From positions 19,486,536 through 19,550,535 of the forward strand of contig NC_067198.1 of assembly GCF_000699445.3 (NCBI RefSeq): a DNA stretch of 64,000 bases. The letters are read 5' to 3'. Shown here piece by piece: positions 35,301-42,814 of this stretch (position 1 is its first letter; each line of letters opens with the position of its first letter). The DNA comes from Schistosoma haematobium. Its lineage: Eukaryota; Platyhelminthes; Trematoda; Strigeidida; Schistosomatidae. The position numbers were made by a program, and so were the translations under genes. The notes beneath the pieces are model-generated. The model was not told the DNA's origin. It did not search any database and saw only the letters and a list, made by a program, of their open reading frames with translations.

Positions 35301-36755
35301 TGTGTCATAAAGTATCACTAGTTAAATTACGGCTACTTGAAAATATATTATGGAAAAAGTACGTTCATTTTTATTTTAGTGCTCACGTTCATGTGGTGGA
35401 GTTGGTGTTCAAGCTAGACACCTTCTGTGTACTTGGTCACATAATGGTGAATTGGCAGGTTCATTGTGTTATTCCCATCAACTTGCTATTCCAGATGTGA
35501 TACGATCGTGCGAAGTACCTCCATGTAAATTAGGTAAGTGGAATGAATCAGTTCACTCTTTTGTTAAGTGGTAATAAAATCAAAGGTAATTAGTACCGAA
35601 ACACGTTACTGAATGGAAAGAAACCAAAATTGAAACCACCAACTAATTTTTGAAGACACTGACGTGTTTTGACAGACTTATTAAGTAGTTGCGTTCTGAA
35701 TTCCATCATCTCATGTGATATTTGAACCAGTTATTCTTACGTCACATCGAAATTCACCGTCTGCATTTACAACTCCGATGGGATACTTAAGACTTATCGA
35801 TTCTAAATTACGTTTCATGGGAATTAGTGGAAGGACCCTCAAAGAACCAATGTTCGGCCATTTTAATCCCGTAATCGAATCAAATCTTTGGAACCAAATT
35901 ACAAAAGTCAAATGAAAAACTTCTTTGTGCCCTATCAAGTTAGAGCATCAAATCAAAAGAGAAACTAATAAGAAAAAGTGTCTTGCCTACACCCCAAAGG
36001 ATCTGATGAAGTACAAATTTTATCACTATGTGAATTATCTCTACAAAACTCGTTCTCCAAGTAATCTGATACAAACTGGACTTTAGTGTGAAGACCAGAG
36101 AATTAGGCACGGAGTCATTTGGGTGACAAACGGGAACTAGTTAGTCACAACCTTAAGATTACAACATATTGTTCAACTAATGCAAGCTTCCAGAATAGCT
36201 TGTCTACTTATAAATACCCATAAGTTAAAAATTGATTTCACACTCCTATGTTTTCGGACTACGTAATTGAATTGGTCAAGCATAAGAAGTTTAGACGAAG
36301 AACCAAGTGCCAGGTTATAGCGCGAGGTAAGAAGCCGATTGCCACCATCATTCGATACATTAGAAACGTTTTATACAGATTACTTCAAATGCTTTCCTTA
36401 TAGTGCATTATTTGTCGATTTCAGAAACAGGGAAAACTACCAATATATATTACGAATACACCGTATGACAAAACATCTTAGATACACTTCATAACTCATT
36501 GAACTCTATCACATTAATGATTGAAATAATTAAACTTATTGCGGTCAATTCTAATCGCTTTCTTCTTCCTTTTACTGTATTCAAGGTTGTGTTGACATGT
36601 CTAAACACTGTTCAAAGAGGGTAGAACTATGCAAATTTACAATATATCGTTATCAATGCTGTGAATCATGTCAACGTTATGTACAAATGATTTCATCTGC
36701 AAAAGATTCTTTGAAAAACTTTCAAAACGAGAAATTCTCTGACATATTTTCTTAA
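20219..36755 (+). CDS. Gene span: secreted TSP1/Ig/PLAC-domain protein (ADAMTS-like/papilin-like)
   Basis: Seven exons are proposed: 20219-20394, 27993-28437, 29549-29776, 31325-31924, 33753-33923, 35380-35533 and 36586-36755. Joined, they keep one frame of 648 codons including the stop. Domain order: N-terminal hydrophobic segment, TSP1 x3, Ig-like C2, TSP1 x3, PLAC. This is the architecture of secreted matrix proteins of the ADAMTS-like and papilin families, which bind matrix and modulate proteases but have no protease domain. No Kunitz domain or metalloprotease module is seen. All internal junctions are phase 0 except the first (phase 2) and last (phase 1). The link of exon 1 is inferred from phase, donor quality and its signal-like sequence; the other six exons are strongly supported. 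cDNA could reveal more exons in the 7.6-kb first intron. Confidence 0.8.
20530..20935 (-). repeat. Long-form hammerhead SINE copy
   Basis: Contains the reversed A-box side 'ctttagaccaatgagccggcatccaacgg', the body 'cgatccatgctcttgcat', 'ctcactagaactccagg', 'cactagtgagcacatgattattatcagtatgggg', then an inverted ribozyme flank 'actagaacaaaacggccgttcagtacttccagg' and 'gattgactcgtgaattca'. The GAAAC box is mutated (CAAAAC). The order matches 32366-32842 except that the terminal arm is in the other orientation, as in fold-back copies. Confidence 0.55.
22230..22320 (-). mobile_element. RTE untranslated-region fragment
   Basis: Its complement reads as the same block found upstream of the RTE endonuclease at 40775-40890 (AACTCCGCCTGGAGCC, CTGCCGGCCCCAAG, GTACGGGATTAGTGACC). 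It is a short solitary fragment without coding sequence. Confidence 0.5.
24955..25005 (+). ncRNA. Hammerhead-like motif (uncertain)
   Basis: Plus strand has CTGAAGA at 24970 (fits CUGANGA), a one-base offset, a 6-bp potential stem II (GTCTAG with CTGGAC around an ACAAGTTAG loop), then GAAAC. A clear outer helix and NUH cleavage triplet are not obvious to me and the extra A after the first box is unfavourable. It may derive from a Penelope-like element, a group known to carry hammerheads. Confidence 0.3.
25514..26498 (-). mobile_element. Penelope-like element remnant with GIY-YIG endonuclease and 43-bp inverted ends
   Basis: Positions 25514-25556 and 26456-26498 are inverted repeats, about 42 of 43 bases matching (core TTTTTCATCATGGCTCTACA). 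Between them the minus strand around 26225-25850 keeps a decayed GIY-YIG-type endonuclease end: IDFNYSCGASYV, then an ITEHHPSWL motif, and after frame changes SNLPHGL, LLHIAEAIAIHVHKP and CIQKKLVQP. These resemble the endonuclease of schistosome Penelope-like elements as I recall it. Several stops and frameshifts make it a pseudogene; no reverse transcriptase is present. Confidence 0.55.
27993..28437 (+). CDS. Exon 2: TSP1 modules 1 and 2 and start of module 3
   Basis: Acceptor tattttttttccag|T at 27992, donor AAG|GTGAGT at 28438. The exon encodes PFWMPSESWSSCSKECGDG with the six-Cys TSP1 pattern ending in CKLGPC, then YRWRVSNWGHCSQTCGG ending in CNRFAC, then the lead-in EKWGK of a third module. 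The Trp ladder and CSxxCG cores are canonical. The exon starts in phase 2 and ends in phase 0. Confidence 0.9.
28438..29548. other. Intron 2
   Basis: GTGAGT to ttttttcattag. AT-rich, no recognisable repeat. Confidence 0.7.
29549..29776 (+). CDS. Exon 3: TSP1 module 3 and linker
   Basis: Begins exactly at the first Cys of module 3 (CIQSDPCRPGRQVRQLSC) after acceptor TTCATTAG at 29548 and ends ...VQMRK before GTAGTT at 29777. It is 76 codons, phase 0 at both ends. The sixth Cys lies in SSRKC and about 19 residues of linker follow before the Ig domain. The overlapping frames that start at 29400 and 29642 are in other phases and are not used. Confidence 0.87.
29777..31324. other. Intron 3
   Basis: GTAGTT to tttctactttag. 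It contains a plus-strand reverse-transcriptase fragment at 30521-30719; the rest is AT-rich with nothing recognised. Confidence 0.65.
30521..30720 (+). pseudogene. Non-LTR reverse transcriptase fragment
   Basis: The open frame reads LLLQDWSASTP, then EVVERVDNFTYLGSLTSPNG, the segment after the YADD region in SR/Perere-type reverse transcriptases; the minus-strand element at 50608-50967 has KVLLQDWRDSNP and EVVEKFVYLGS. Only about 60 codons remain, so it is a dead fragment inside intron 3. Confidence 0.7.
31325..31924 (+). CDS. Exon 4: Ig-like domain, TSP1 module 4, start of module 5
   Basis: 200 codons between acceptor CTTTAG at 31324 and donor GTT|GTGAGT at 31925, phase 0 at both ends. Residues 1-90 form an Ig C2/I-set domain: VRCP (first Cys), LQWANP (core Trp), RLHIRSFRLIDEGDWTCIAG (Asp-x-Gly-x-Trp-x-Cys signature, Trp replacing the usual Tyr). 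Then IIQWVVGPWSTCSTSCG starts TSP1 module 4, ending in CLESNKC, and PTWFVENRDTSV leads into module 5. The open frame read from 31325 starts with GTG; this is a splice junction, not a start codon. Confidence 0.92.
31981..32267 (-). mobile_element. Hammerhead SINE, complete copy with 9-bp target duplication
   Basis: The direct repeat ATAAAAGTG flanks it (31972-31980 and 32268-32276), inside intron 4. Read on the minus strand: CAGTATAGGGGTTGTGGAG, a left arm with GAAAACCTGGAAGCACTG, tRNA-derived A box (GGCTCAGTGGTCCAG) and B box (GGGTTCGAATC), the ribozyme, a right arm inverted to the left one (GGTTTTCAACGG), and a short AATAAAAAATAAC end. Arms are about 60 bp. A roughly 9-bp deletion near the right arm shortens the outer ribozyme helix. 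Confidence 0.8.
32033..32075 (-). ncRNA. Hammerhead ribozyme motif, core intact, outer helix shortened
   Basis: Minus strand: CTGAGGA (32069-32063), GTCC...GGAC stem II, GAAAC (32047-32043), GGCCGTC with GUC at 32038-32036. All core boxes are present, but the bases after GUC are CAGG rather than CAGTGC, leaving about 3 bp of outer helix against GCACTG. Confidence 0.6.
32366..32842 (-). mobile_element. Hammerhead SINE, long form, 12-bp target duplication, palindromic end
   Basis: The 12-bp direct repeat ATAACTTTATAG occurs at 32354-32365 and 32843-32854. On the minus strand the element begins in a palindrome, then has a body (CACTAGTGACTGACTTCAGG, GTGGATTGGTTGAAGTTAGAC), A box GGCTCAGTGGTCTAATGG (32558-32541), B box GGGTTCGAGCC (32508-32498), the ribozyme, and the right arm GTTTTCAACGGTGGTCTAGC to GTGAAAATTT. 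The pol III boxes are close to consensus, so transcription is plausible. It lies in intron 4, antisense to the host gene. The small frames at 32392-32674 are repeat-derived. Confidence 0.8.
32427..32472 (-). ncRNA. Hammerhead ribozyme, all core elements intact
   Basis: Minus-strand order: GCACTG (32472-32467), CTGAGGA (32466-32460, fits CUGANGA), stem II GTCC/GGAC with a 7-base loop, GAAAC (32444-32440), GGCC, GUC cleavage triplet at 32435-32433, then CAGTGC (32432-32427) pairing with GCACTG over 6 bp. Stem III is minimal: the palindrome ACGGCCGT gives only 2 bp plus a GGCC loop, a form that in known short-stem hammerheads often works as a dimer. The best ribozyme in the window. Confidence 0.8.
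32736..32847. repeat. Perfect 112-bp palindrome
   Basis: Two 56-bp arms meet with no spacer between 32791 and 32792 (centre GACTCA|TGAGTC). I compared the arms base by base and found no mismatch. The outer arm carries the family end motif (TTTGTGGAGATTTTTAG), so this is the SINE terminus joined to its own inverted copy. Confidence 0.9.
33445..33625 (-). repeat. Decayed hammerhead SINE copy
   Basis: Blocks in family order: 'cacagattgaacatagctagaccaacattgag', 'caggaagcactgaacaactgtttcttgttagg', 'tagtgcgcatgtacgattcc', 'gatagaactcagga' (reversed B box). The ribozyme boxes are destroyed. Confidence 0.55.
33753..33923 (+). CDS. Exon 5: TSP1 module 5 and start of module 6
   Basis: 57 codons, acceptor ACTTCAAG at 33752, donor CAA|GTAAGT at 33924, phase 0 at both ends. 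It starts at the first Cys of module 5 (CTDRCLDVGKGS), reaches the last Cys in CENPIC, then gives RWNVSNWSQ, the Trp strand of module 6. The open frame 33560-33781 nearby is in another phase and is not part of the gene. Confidence 0.88.
33924..35379. other. Intron 5
   Basis: GTAAGT to tttattttag. It contains a possible Penelope-like endonuclease remnant at 34085-34360; the rest is unremarkable. Confidence 0.65.
34085..34360 (+). mobile_element. Possible Penelope-like GIY-YIG remnant
   Basis: A plus-strand frame reads YQFKSSCGVRCTTREIHHRIP, a stop, then HHLPRF, lining up with the motif order of the GIY-YIG remnant on the minus strand near 26150 (CGASYV...ITEHHPSWL). Later parts are too diverged. 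Family call is tentative. Confidence 0.3.
35380..35533 (+). CDS. Exon 6: TSP1 module 6
   Basis: Starts at the first Cys of module 6 (CSRSCGGVGVQARHLLC) after TTTTAG at 35379 and ends TTAG|GTAAGTG at 35534. It has 51 codons plus one base (phase 1). The module closes with SCEVPPC and KL leads into the PLAC domain. Confidence 0.9.
35534..36585. other. Intron 6
   Basis: GTAAGT to gtattcaag. The two opposed open frames around 35711-35938 show no domain. Nothing else recognised. Confidence 0.6.
36586..36755 (+). CDS. Exon 7: PLAC domain and stop
   Basis: Acceptor at 36585, phase 1. Encodes CVDMSKHCSKRVELC, then YRYQCCESCQRY: six Cys in the PLAC (protease and lacunin) spacing with the CC..C end, the usual C-terminus of papilin, ADAMTS-like and some ADAMTS proteins. 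A tail of about 24 residues follows, then TAA at 36753-36755. Confidence 0.9.
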
Positions 36756-36816
36756 TAAAAAAAAACAATGCATTTATACAAGAACAGAAGATAATCAAAA
36801 ATAGCACAATAATAAA
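36754..36816 (+). terminator. Poly(A) signal candidates
   Basis: AATAAA overlaps the stop codon at 36754-36759 and recurs at 36811-36816. A further one is at 37153-37158. The first is probably too close to the stop, so the second or third is more likely used. Confidence 0.4.
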
Positions 36817-37690
36817 TGAGGTCATTAACTTACACTCAAAACTGTTTGACCTCAGGATTGTTTTTCTAGCGGGTAAAATGAACAAAACAAAATTATTTGT
36901 AGTTTATCTTATTGATTTTCCTTTTTTCTAGTTCTGATAACTCTCTTATTCTCTCTCTCCTCTACACAAAGACATATATGCTCATTTTGTTATCAGCATT
37001 TACACATGTATTCGAAAAAAACTACTTAAACGCACTAAAAAACAGTAACAAACAACCGGTGCCCAGCATCACTATACTTTATATTATTTCATAATTACAT
37101 ACCAAACTATACCAATGTACAAGTGTCAATATATAAACGAAATATTTTGATAATAAAAGTATATTTACCTGAATACCACTAAACAAATCTTAATTATGAG
37201 GAACAAAAATATGATAGAACATTAAAATAAAATCTATACTACTACTCCATTTTTCATATGTTTGTACAAATTGTACATACACAGTAATAAACAAACAACA
37301 AACTGTATTTATCACTTAATTAAAAATAATTAACAAGCATGTCATCATATTTACAGAAATATGTGAACATAAACAGAGTAAAATTGTTTTATTAAAAAAA
37401 AAAAACTCAAAAACAACTTTTATTTTACAATGATGAATATATAATGTACAACTATCAGTCCATATGAACCATACACATATATGCACACATACAAACACAA
37501 TACATACAACAAATGAAAACTATCATATTACGCTTTATGGTATGAATAATTACTGAAAAACTACAAATAATATAAACAGTTCAAAAATTGAAAACTTTCA
37601 GTCCTGCTCTTCTCTTAAATCAAATTATGTAAGGCTATCGAGAAAAAGATAATAATTCTATGCATACCTTTAGCATTTTCTCTTACCTCT

Positions 37691-37693
<3 letters not shown>
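36817..37693. other. 3' flank of the TSP1/PLAC gene, AT-rich
   Basis: No exon recognised. The small frames at 36637-37094 and 37316-37498 are AT-driven. Confidence 0.5.

Positions 37694-37773
<80 letters not shown>
37694..37773. repeat. (TA)n microsatellite, 80 bp
   Basis: Uninterrupted TA dinucleotide array. Confidence 0.97.
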
Positions 37774-37775
<2 letters not shown>

Positions 37776-38152
37776 GAGGATGGTGATTCAGTTGAATGTA
37801 AACGTTTTCAATTAGGTGAATGAATACATGTGATACTGTATTGTTCCGTTTCAAAGTAAATGACTATTTCAAACGCCTAACATACAACTAGTAAATGAGA
37901 ATAATAGAGGTAATTAGGCACCAGGTAAAAAGAAAAAAAGCAGTAACAATCAAATGGACGAAAGGAGTAAATACCAAATGAAGTATATATTTTATTGATC
38001 GATTGGAAAATTACTTAAATTTGCGAATCGTTAAGGTCTGAATCCAAGTGAAGAATGAATATTGTCCCCCAAAAGTTAAGACATACGGATTTATTCACAA
38101 AAAAACCAATGACATAATCCATGAGATTCGTCATCAGAAATAATTTTGATTT

Positions 38153-38154
<2 letters not shown>

Positions 38155-38205
<51 letters not shown>
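38155..38205. repeat. (TA)n microsatellite, 51 bp
   Basis: Uninterrupted TA array about 380 bp downstream of the larger one. Confidence 0.95.
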
Positions 38206-38207
<2 letters not shown>

Positions 38208-39785
38208 TGCAGTCAAAATCTTATTAGAAACTGGATAGAAGGGATATGATTCTAACAATTACTATGCAGTTTATATTAAAGAGAACGAGATACGAGCATC
38301 ACTTCTATATTATTTATTTCGTTCTTATGTTCATCATAAATACATAAACTAAACTATATTAAAACAAAAATGGGATCGAACATTAGTTTATTACTTATCA
38401 CATTCCTATACATACAAATATACAACAAAATTAGAGTCAATATCCAATTATAAGAATCATGAATAATTGTTTTACAATTATTCATTAATAAAAAGATCTA
38501 CACTACATCATTGGTGCACAGTGTGTATAACTAAAAGAAACCAACCAACTAAAAACAAAAAGTACTCATATACAAAACAAAAATCAGAGAGAAAAAACTA
38601 GATGAAATCTTTCCTTCATTCAGTATTTTGAAACTGTAGATTAAACAATAAAACAATTGGAGAAAATAAGAAACAATCCATTTAACTACTTGACAAAAAG
38701 AGAGCGGGAAGTGACAAAGATGGAAAAAACTTAGTTATATAAATAGATGAAATGATAGTTCAGCTAGTAAAACATTGAAACACAACGGATTAACTTGAAC
38801 GAAAAAAATTCTTAAACGCTTTTATTCAAACTCTTGAAATATTTGTATACTTACAGTGAGTGTTGTAGTGTTAGTGTGAATTTTACATACTGAAAGAACT
38901 GGTCAAAACGAGAAAAGAGAATAAACTAGAAAAGAATTTTTTAAATATGGTGACAACGAAAAATATATGATGAATTAATTTCGAAAGAAAAACAATGGTG
39001 AATGGAAGACTCATAGTAATTAAGTAAATAATTAAAATAGTAGGCAATGACTGGTAAAATCAAGTCATTATTTTAATAAAGAAAAATATGAACTTATAAG
39101 ATCTAGTATTTCTTTTCTTCGTTGTCGTTTCCATCATATGATTGATTGAAGGAAGTTTTCATTGTCGATTGGAATTAAACAAATTAATGAAACAAATAGC
39201 CTCACTTATCGGGTTGCATCCTGAAATTAGAGACAAATAATAAGCAGGAGTAAAAGTACCACATTTTTATACAGAGAAAATATGTTGGGGGATATTCCGA
39301 CAATCTGAAAACTCACGTGATTAGTGACCATAATTAAACATCTTAAAAACCTCATAGACACTAAACACTTTGAGCCTTTATCATGTATGATAAACATATC
39401 TAGTGTTTCAGAAGTCTTTTAATCCTTTCAAACAACACACTTCATCCACTTATACTTTTAATAAGATAAAAACGTGAATTGAAAGTTTCTTTAAAATATT
39501 CAAATGATTCTTCTTGATATTTTTTATTTGCACAAAAGATTTAATGATATACAACTCTTGTTAAATGTATGTTGAAATCAATTTATATAAACCGAGACTA
39601 CACATTGAATGCTAAATTCTAGCCGATTCAACAGTTGTCTGTTACGAAACTACAAAAATGACTAATTTTAACACAATTACATTCCAAAATTAGATAGATT
39701 CGGAAATTGACTTACCAGCTTACCATGTACTTTTATTAACATACATGGCTTTGAAACACAATTACGAGTGAGGACTAGTGATATT
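38206..39785. other. AT-rich intergenic sequence
   Basis: No coding frame or named repeat recognised. Confidence 0.45.
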
Positions 39786-39789
39786 ACTA

Positions 39790-39885
39790 AGTTGACCTAG
39801 CCAACGTAGATGGAATGGGATCTGAAACTGGGACTAAAAGTCGAACGCCTTGACCACTAGGCCATAACTCACAAACGTCCACAAT
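39790..39885 (-). repeat. tRNA-like SINE remnant
   Basis: Reversed tRNA-like boxes: 'gggatctgaaactgggac' and 'cgccttgaccactaggccat', the latter resembling a reversed A box. No hammerhead boxes nearby. Confidence 0.35.
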
Positions 39886-39949
39886 AGAGCAAATGCATCT
39901 TTGTCTTTCTCCCCCTTAAAATATTTTATACATACTTTTTCACTCTGCC

Positions 39950-40310
39950 TTTTCAAACAATAATCTTAATGTCCAGCCATTATTATTGCAAATGGATTAT
40001 TTTGATTTTTTTTCCCGCTCATCTTAGTAACCTTATCTTGTAGTGCTAATGTGGTATGGCAAGCTGGTGCAAACCATTTAGTTAGCAGGATAATAATCAC
40101 TAATAATACAACAAAAATGTATTAAAGCGCTGCAAAATCCTTTAAAGTTCAATTCATAATGTTTATATAAACTTATTCATTGCTGAATATTTAGATAGTT
40201 TTATAACTGGAATAACCTAGTTTAAGGTTACAAGAGAATTTAAGATGAATTTAGTTGTGCCAGGCTCTAAGTTCATTATAACCTGCTGACTGAGTAAAAA
40301 AGCATTGGTC
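39950..40310 (+). repeat. Dispersed repeat shared with 58540-58670
   Basis: The block 'accttatcttgtagtgctaatgtggtatgg' is close to 'attttatcttgcagtgctcacatggtttgg' at 58580, and 'gtgccaggctctaagttcattataacctgctgactgagta' is close to 'gtgccaagttctgcgttgattataactgagta' at 58629. Probably an old retroelement fragment; family unknown to me. Confidence 0.4.
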
Positions 40311-40739
40311 GGCATCAATAAGGCTTAGAGTCAAACAATAAACGTGGGGATTCCGTGTTATCATTTTCATTACCAGTAAACACAAGTTTAGATTGTTTCG
40401 TCCTCTACTCGATTACGGTAGGATACGGTATACAACTGTCGGCACTCGAACTTGTGGAACCCTCATAGTCGCAAATCAAAAGACAAAAGAAGCAGAGGGA
40501 GCGGTCACTGGGTAAGAATCACAAAAGTACAGAAAAACAGGGGTATTTCTTAATTTTTAGTATAGGCTATAACATCATTATAATCAAGCGAATCCGCAAT
40601 TAGGAAAGTCATGCAAATGTCTAATCATAGCATCCCACGTTGATATTTCAAAAGGTTCTATCAGGTTCTGATTAGATTAATCTATTTAGCTCCTTTATAG
40701 CTTATGGAGGCTTCGTTATGCTTTTCGACGTCGTCCCAA

Positions 40740-42405
40740 CATAGAGTAAAAATAACGTCAAAAATACATAAGTATTTGAAAGGCTAACTCCACCTGTAGC
40801 TCTTCTAGAGTTACTGCCGGTCCCAATCCCAGGTAGAGGAGAAAGATTGGGTGTGGTGGTCAGCAACTTCATCCCGTACAAAACAACCTTGATAAAAAAA
40901 ACCACTGACTAGAATAAACAATTTAAACCATATAAAATCTGCCCTCCGAGTTCAAGGAAGAATTATGACGCCTCCTGAGGAAAGCCGAGATTCTTTGGAA
41001 ATCATGAGACAGATGCCCCGTTTAATAACCAGAGCAACACTTCTTCCAGGTACATGGAACACCCGGAAAATGTGGAAGACCGGAAGGACCAGCCAAATAG
41101 CAAAGGGAATGAGGAGATACAACTTGGCAGTACTCGGAATAAGTGACACACAATGAACCCAAACTGGACAGAAAAGGATAGATTCGGTAGAGATGCTACT
41201 GTACTCCGGTCACAAAGAGGAAAATGCTTCACACTTAGAAAGTTGCTCTGATGCTTCCCAAATGGTCACGAGAAACATTTGCTGAATGGGAATCACGTGG
41301 ATACAGAATCATCAAATCATTCTTCAAAACAAAGGAGCAGGGAATTAAAATGAATACTATCCAACGTTATGCACCCACCAATAATGGCAACGACGACGAT
41401 AAAGATCAGTTCTACGAAAGGCTGCAATCGATTATAATGAAGAGCCCGAGAAAGGACATGACCATCCTGATGAGAGATCTAAGCGCCAAAGTCGGGATGA
41501 ACAACAACGGTTATGAAGATATTATGGGACAACATGGACTAGGAGAAAGAAAGGAAAATGGGGAGAGATTTGCAAATTTATATGCATTAAACAAATTGGT
41601 TAGAGACGGCACGATCTTCCCACACAAACGCATACACAAATCTAGATGGGTTTCACCAGACCATACCACAAAGAACCAGATAGATCATATTTGCATCAGT
41701 AAAAAATACACAAGTTCAATGGAAGACGTGAGAACCAGGGGAGGAGCTGACATAGCTTCGGATCACCATCAACTAGTGGTTGCCAAGTTGAAACTGAAGC
41801 TAAAAAATCAATGGACAACTGGACAAGCATCATTACAAAGGTTCAATACACCCTTCCTTCGACATATTGACAAACTCAACCAATTCAACAGAGCTCTCGA
41901 CAACAAATTCCAAGCCTCACAAGATCTACTCAAAGAAGAAAAAACTAATGTGGAGGACAACTCGAAATTTATCAAAGAAGCACTAACTTCAACGTGTCAG
42001 GAAGTTCTGGGCCGCAAAAAGCATCATCATAAGGAATGGATCACTATCGAAACCCAGGGCAAGATTCAAGAAATGAAGGACAAGAAGACAGCAATTAACA
42101 ACAGCCGAACAAGAACAGAGAACGTCAAGGCAAACAAGCAAGTGAAGAAGAGCATTAGAGTTGACAAGCAGAAATGTGAGGGAGACATAGCAACAACATC
42201 GGAAAGGCTGCAAGAGAAGAAAATATCAAACAACTATATGATATAACGAAGAAACTGGTAGGGAAATATAGTAGACCAGAGTGACCAGTCACGGACAAAC
42301 AAGGCAAGATAATCACATGGATTCAAGGACATAGGAACAGATGGGTAGAACACTTTGAGGAACTCTTGAATAAAGTAGCTCCATTAAATCCACTAAACAG
42401 CGAAG
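40740..42405 (+). mobile_element. RTE-type non-LTR retrotransposon, 5' part (interrupted, defective)
   Basis: An untranslated block at 40775-40890 precedes endonuclease coding that begins near 40965 (MTPPEESRDSLE, TWNTRKMWKTGRTSQIAKGM, LAVLGIS). After stop and frame changes near 41157-41250 it continues in the 41251-42246 frame. Upstream-of-RT sequence (HRNRWVEHFEELLNK) follows to 42405, where the gypsy element has inserted. The 3' part resumes at 47326. The reverse-transcriptase core is missing from both parts, so the copy cannot move by itself. Confidence 0.75.
41251..42246 (+). pseudogene. RTE apurinic-like endonuclease frame (decayed)
   Basis: The 331-codon frame keeps the order of RTE endonuclease motifs: IQRYAPTNN, RDLSAKVG (degraded form of GDLNAKVG), RWVSPDHTTKNQIDHICIS and ASDHHQLVVAKLKLK. 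The N-terminal endonuclease lobe lies upstream at 40965-41160 in a different frame, and the first metal/DNA motif has lost its Gly and Asn. It ends at a stop after ISNNYMI, before any reverse transcriptase. Confidence 0.75.
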
Positions 42406-42410
42406 CACAC

Positions 42411-42773
42411 TGTTGGGATACTCAGAAGAATATCCCAAAAACAATTATCCGGTTAAGTCTAACGCTACCCTTGAACGTTAAATGGTGTCATTTCCCTACT
42501 GATCAATATTTATTTCGCGTGTCATTTTCCTATTGGTCAATGTTATTTAACGTGTCATCTTTCTGTTGGTCAATATTTATAGTAATCCTAACTGTATAAA
42601 TATGCATTTGTTTGTAAATCATTATTCTGCTGCTCCTGACCCCATAAACGATTTTTCATCTACGGTTCGTGTTCTGATATATTGGAGATTGGGAACAGTA
42701 TTGGGGTCGAACTGGGATATCTGAAGCTTGTCAATTGGTAGAATTTAGAGTAGCCAACTCACGATTCACAATA
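42411..42773 (+). repeat. 5' LTR
   Basis: Begins TGTTGGGATACTCAG and ends GATTCACAATA. A TATAAA at 42595-42600 may be the promoter. Compared by eye with the 3' LTR, I found no difference over 363 bp. Confidence 0.93.
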
Positions 42774-42794
42774 AATTTGGCGACGGAGATTGAG
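42774..42794 (+). promoter_or_regulatory. Primer-binding region
   Basis: AATTTGGCGACGGAGATTG directly follows the 5' LTR, where a tRNA 3' end should pair. TGGCGAC is consistent with a tRNA ending in CCA, but I cannot name the tRNA. Confidence 0.55.
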
Positions 42795-42814
42795 CAACAA
42801 GTTGGTGATTAACT

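Noticed and set aside
35711..35938. Opposed open frames in intron 6 of the TSP1/PLAC gene
   Set aside because: No recognisable domain or splice sites in frame; probably chance or an unrecognised old repeat.
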